From Gonium pectorale (lineage: Eukaryota > Chlorophyta > Chlorophyceae > Chlamydomonadales > Volvocaceae), in contig LSYV01000006.1 in the NCBI GenBank assembly GCA_001584585.1, positions 3,125,061 to 3,174,161 on the forward strand: DNA of 49,101 nt. Direction: 5' to 3'. Shown here piece by piece: positions 46,856 through 49,101 of the stretch. Each line of letters opens with the position of its first letter. Position 1 is the stretch's first letter. The notes beneath the pieces are model-generated. The model did no database searches, was not told where the DNA came from, and was given only the letters and a program-made list of their open reading frames with translations. The translations under genes and the position numbers were made by a program.

Positions 46856-48463
46856 ATGCACTGCAATCTATCTCAGCGGTTGGGGGATTTGCGGCATACG
46901 TGCCCAAGCCATCGCGCTAAGCGCCAAATAGCGTACAGCGTTAAACGAAACCTCAATCGCCATGATCTCCCATCAACGAGCGCATATGACCACGAGCAGG
47001 GCTCATTTGTTGGAGCCTCGTTGACGCAGCAGCGCCCTTGCAGCTGCGTTGGGTGGAGTCGGCGTGACATCCTGCTCTCAATGTTGGCGGGAGCGGTTGT
47101 CGTGCGCCCCAGCGTGGCCGATGCCGACGAGCCGAGGCTGCCAAAGGGTGCGTTACGGGAGAGCCGAGCTCCATCAGCCCTGCCCTTTGAGGGGAGGAGG
47201 AGAGCTGCGCGAGGGCCGCGCGGGGGTTTCCAGTGGGCAGGGGTCGCGAGGGGTGGTGTGATGGGTCGTGAACAGGGACCAGGGACAGGGTCCCGGGCCC
47301 CGACCCCAACCCTACCACCCCGCGCTAGAACAAATGAAAGGTACTCGCTCGACCACATCAGTACACTGACCAGTTGGTCGCAGCGCAGTGGGTCTCGTTT
47401 GGGTCTCGCTCATGGTTTTGGTCCAAACCCACAGGGCAGCGCTGCCCCTTGTCCACTGGCCCAACCGGATGGACCTAGCGCTCTAACGACTCAGTGCCAT
47501 GCGATCTCGATTGTTTCCCTCGCCATCATCCTTCCCGTCCTACCAACATCCTTAGAGTATCGGCAGCTGGTGAAGCGGATGAGCGAGGGACTGGCGGAGT
47601 CCATTGAGGCGGAGGCCAGCGGGGCGTCGGAGGCTGAGGTGCGAATGGGGCCCTTTGACAGGGATTAACCTCGGCGGCGCCGTAGGTTGTAGGGCTGTGT
47701 TGATCTGGAGCATGAGAGCAGAGGCTACAAGGCGCAATTTAAAGCAGGATAAACCTGCATCTGCACTGAGGGCATTGGTCCCCGAGTCCTAGATCCGGCA
47801 ACATGCAGCCCACGGCAAGAAATGTTCAGCTACCTAACCTTGTAACGTCCGGTCCATAGGTGCGGCGTAAGGCGGATCCCGCCAAGGACACGGTTCGCGA
47901 GTTTGTTCGCAAGTGGCGGGACAACCCGCGGGTCAGCAGCGACATCACACACGCCGAGCTGAAAGGTGCGCCGCGGGGCGAGGCCGGCGGGGCGTTGGCG
48001 CGGGGCAGTGGGGGCCGTGTGGCTGCGAGCACGCAGACCGATGCGGGCCGCGGACGGCTGCCGCATTGTGACACCCTGTGTAGTACACGCGTAGGCAGGC
48101 CAGGCCATTTTGAGTACCGTGGTTTTGCAGAGTTTGCAGAAAGGGCCTTTCACGCAGAATGTGTCATTGCATACGTAAGAAGCGCTGCGTGTTGCGTGCT
48201 GTGCCTCTTCCTGACCCTCCCTCTTGCTTTGCTTCCCCTGTCTCCCTCTGACAAATCAAGAAACGCCCTTGTGCTCCATCCCCGGCCCCGGCCTCCCTCC
48301 AGAGGCGCTTGCGGAGCTGGGTGAGTTCTACATGGCGTACGGCCAGCGGACCAAGCTGAGCACGCCGGTGCGCGACAGTGTGCTAAAGCACCTGGCGGCG
48401 GCGCGGGCTGCGATCCCCGAGGAGCCAGGCAAGGAGGATGGCAAGCTGCTCAGCATCTTCTGA
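46856..48463 (+). CDS. Psb27-like thylakoid lumen protein (photosystem II assembly)
   Basis: Four exons, 46856-47147, 47556-47638, 47860-47965 and 48261-48463 (TGA), give 227 residues. The N-terminus is a two-part lumen signal: a basic stretch, then SRRD (twin Arg 69-70), a hydrophobic core (ILLSMLAGAVVV) and an ADA site after residue 90, the pattern of Tat-routed lumen proteins. The mature part is a four-helix type sequence: EYRQLVKRMSEGLAESIEAE, DTVREFVRKWRDNPRVSSDI, LPPEALAELGEFYMAYGQRT and RDSVLKHLAAARAAI. This order and the spacing around FVRKWRDNPRVS resemble Psb27, which binds CP43 and lets the Mn cluster assemble in photosystem II. Overall similarity is modest, so it may be a Psb27 paralog (such as LPA19) rather than Psb27 itself. 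The start is the first in-frame ATG; an upstream exon is possible. Confidence 0.72.
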
Positions 48464-49101
48464 GCGTAGCGCATGGGGATAGTAGAAGGCATGCGTCGGG
48501 AGTAAGGAGTGCAGTGGTCTTAAATACGAGTTGGGGGGGCCCAAGTCGGTTGTGCACGATACGTGGCTTGTGCACGTCCTTCGGGACGTTGCGCATGGTG
48601 AGGGGGGAGGTTGTTATGGAGAAGGGTGCGCGTCGGGCCATGCACTGAGTGGATACTGGAGGGCCCATGGCAGCGACTATATTGCAATGGCATTGCGGCC
48701 CGCGCGGGCGGCAGGTTCGTAATTCACAAACTGCAATAAGGCTTGCAGCAGCGCGCGTCCGCAGCCGCGTTGGCATGATGCGATGGTGCATGCGGTGGCG
48801 TCGACCGGCCCGAGTACTGGTGCTGCGACCTGCGAGCCTGCTGAGCGAGAACTGCCTCCGGCTGCCGTGCGAGTCCCCTGGTAAGATAGTGACCGTGCCA
48901 CACACGTGCCATTCCGTGGGCTGCAATGCGCCACCGACGGCCGCGTGACTCATGTGTTGATTATGATTGCGCGGCGTGTACCGGTGTACGGGTGCGACGG
49001 CACACGTGCAAAGCTAGGAGTGCATTACGTGTCTGCAGCGCGCGGTGCGCACGGGGTCGTAGGTCGCTTCGTCATGGCCGCATGACCGCTGGGCTGGGGC
49101 C
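48464..49101. other. Right edge, no gene recognised
   Basis: This should begin with the 3' UTR of the Psb27-like gene. Open frames on the minus strand (48450-48953) overlap that gene's end and show nothing family-like. Confidence 0.5.

Overview
The window is nuclear DNA from a flagellated, photosynthetic green alga, most likely a volvocine or other chlorophycean species. It is GC-rich. Its genes are cut into many short exons with GT-AG introns, and TGTAA poly(A)-type signals follow some of them. Its proteins combine ciliary functions (kinesin-9, a ciliary-type coiled-coil protein), plastid functions (a Psb27-like lumen protein, uroporphyrinogen decarboxylase) and mitochondrial functions (MIP, SDHAF4). 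One gene resembles the volvocine VARL/RegA SAND-domain regulators, which would narrow the lineage to Volvocales; that assignment is from memory and moderate in confidence. I rebuilt the genes by hand, joining exons at splice sites with matching phase. Several models close exactly in frame and match the usual length of their family (PRP19 509 aa, kinesin-9 776 aa).

Layout, left to right: the 3' part of mitochondrial intermediate peptidase (+, 374-3223); a 12-exon coiled-coil protein (-, 4801-10120); nucleosome assembly protein 1 (-, 12071-16111, first exon not found) with a small hydrophobic ORF inside an intron; a related one-exon 66-residue hydrophobic protein (-, 17978-18178); PRP19 spliceosome ubiquitin ligase (-, 19220-21882); a decayed copy and an intact copy of an unknown membrane protein (+, about 23140-23622 and 24787-25698); a tRNA-derived SINE-like stretch and an assembly gap (26.0-26.8 kb); the VARL/RegA-like gene (-, 28934-33051, 5' end open); uroporphyrinogen decarboxylase (-, 34910 to about 38513); kinesin-9 (+, 38876-44991); SDHAF4 (+, 45520-46292); a Psb27-like thylakoid lumen protein (+, 46856-48463).

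There is no operon-like arrangement and most genes are unrelated housekeeping or organelle genes. UROD and kinesin-9 are divergent and share a short upstream region. MIP and the coiled-coil gene converge. The least explained parts are the VARL-like gene, the pair of small hydrophobic proteins, the membrane-protein duplication with a near-identical 3' half, a perfect 36-bp palindrome, and the gene-poor stretches at 10.1-12.0, 21.9-24.8 and 25.7-28.9 kb.
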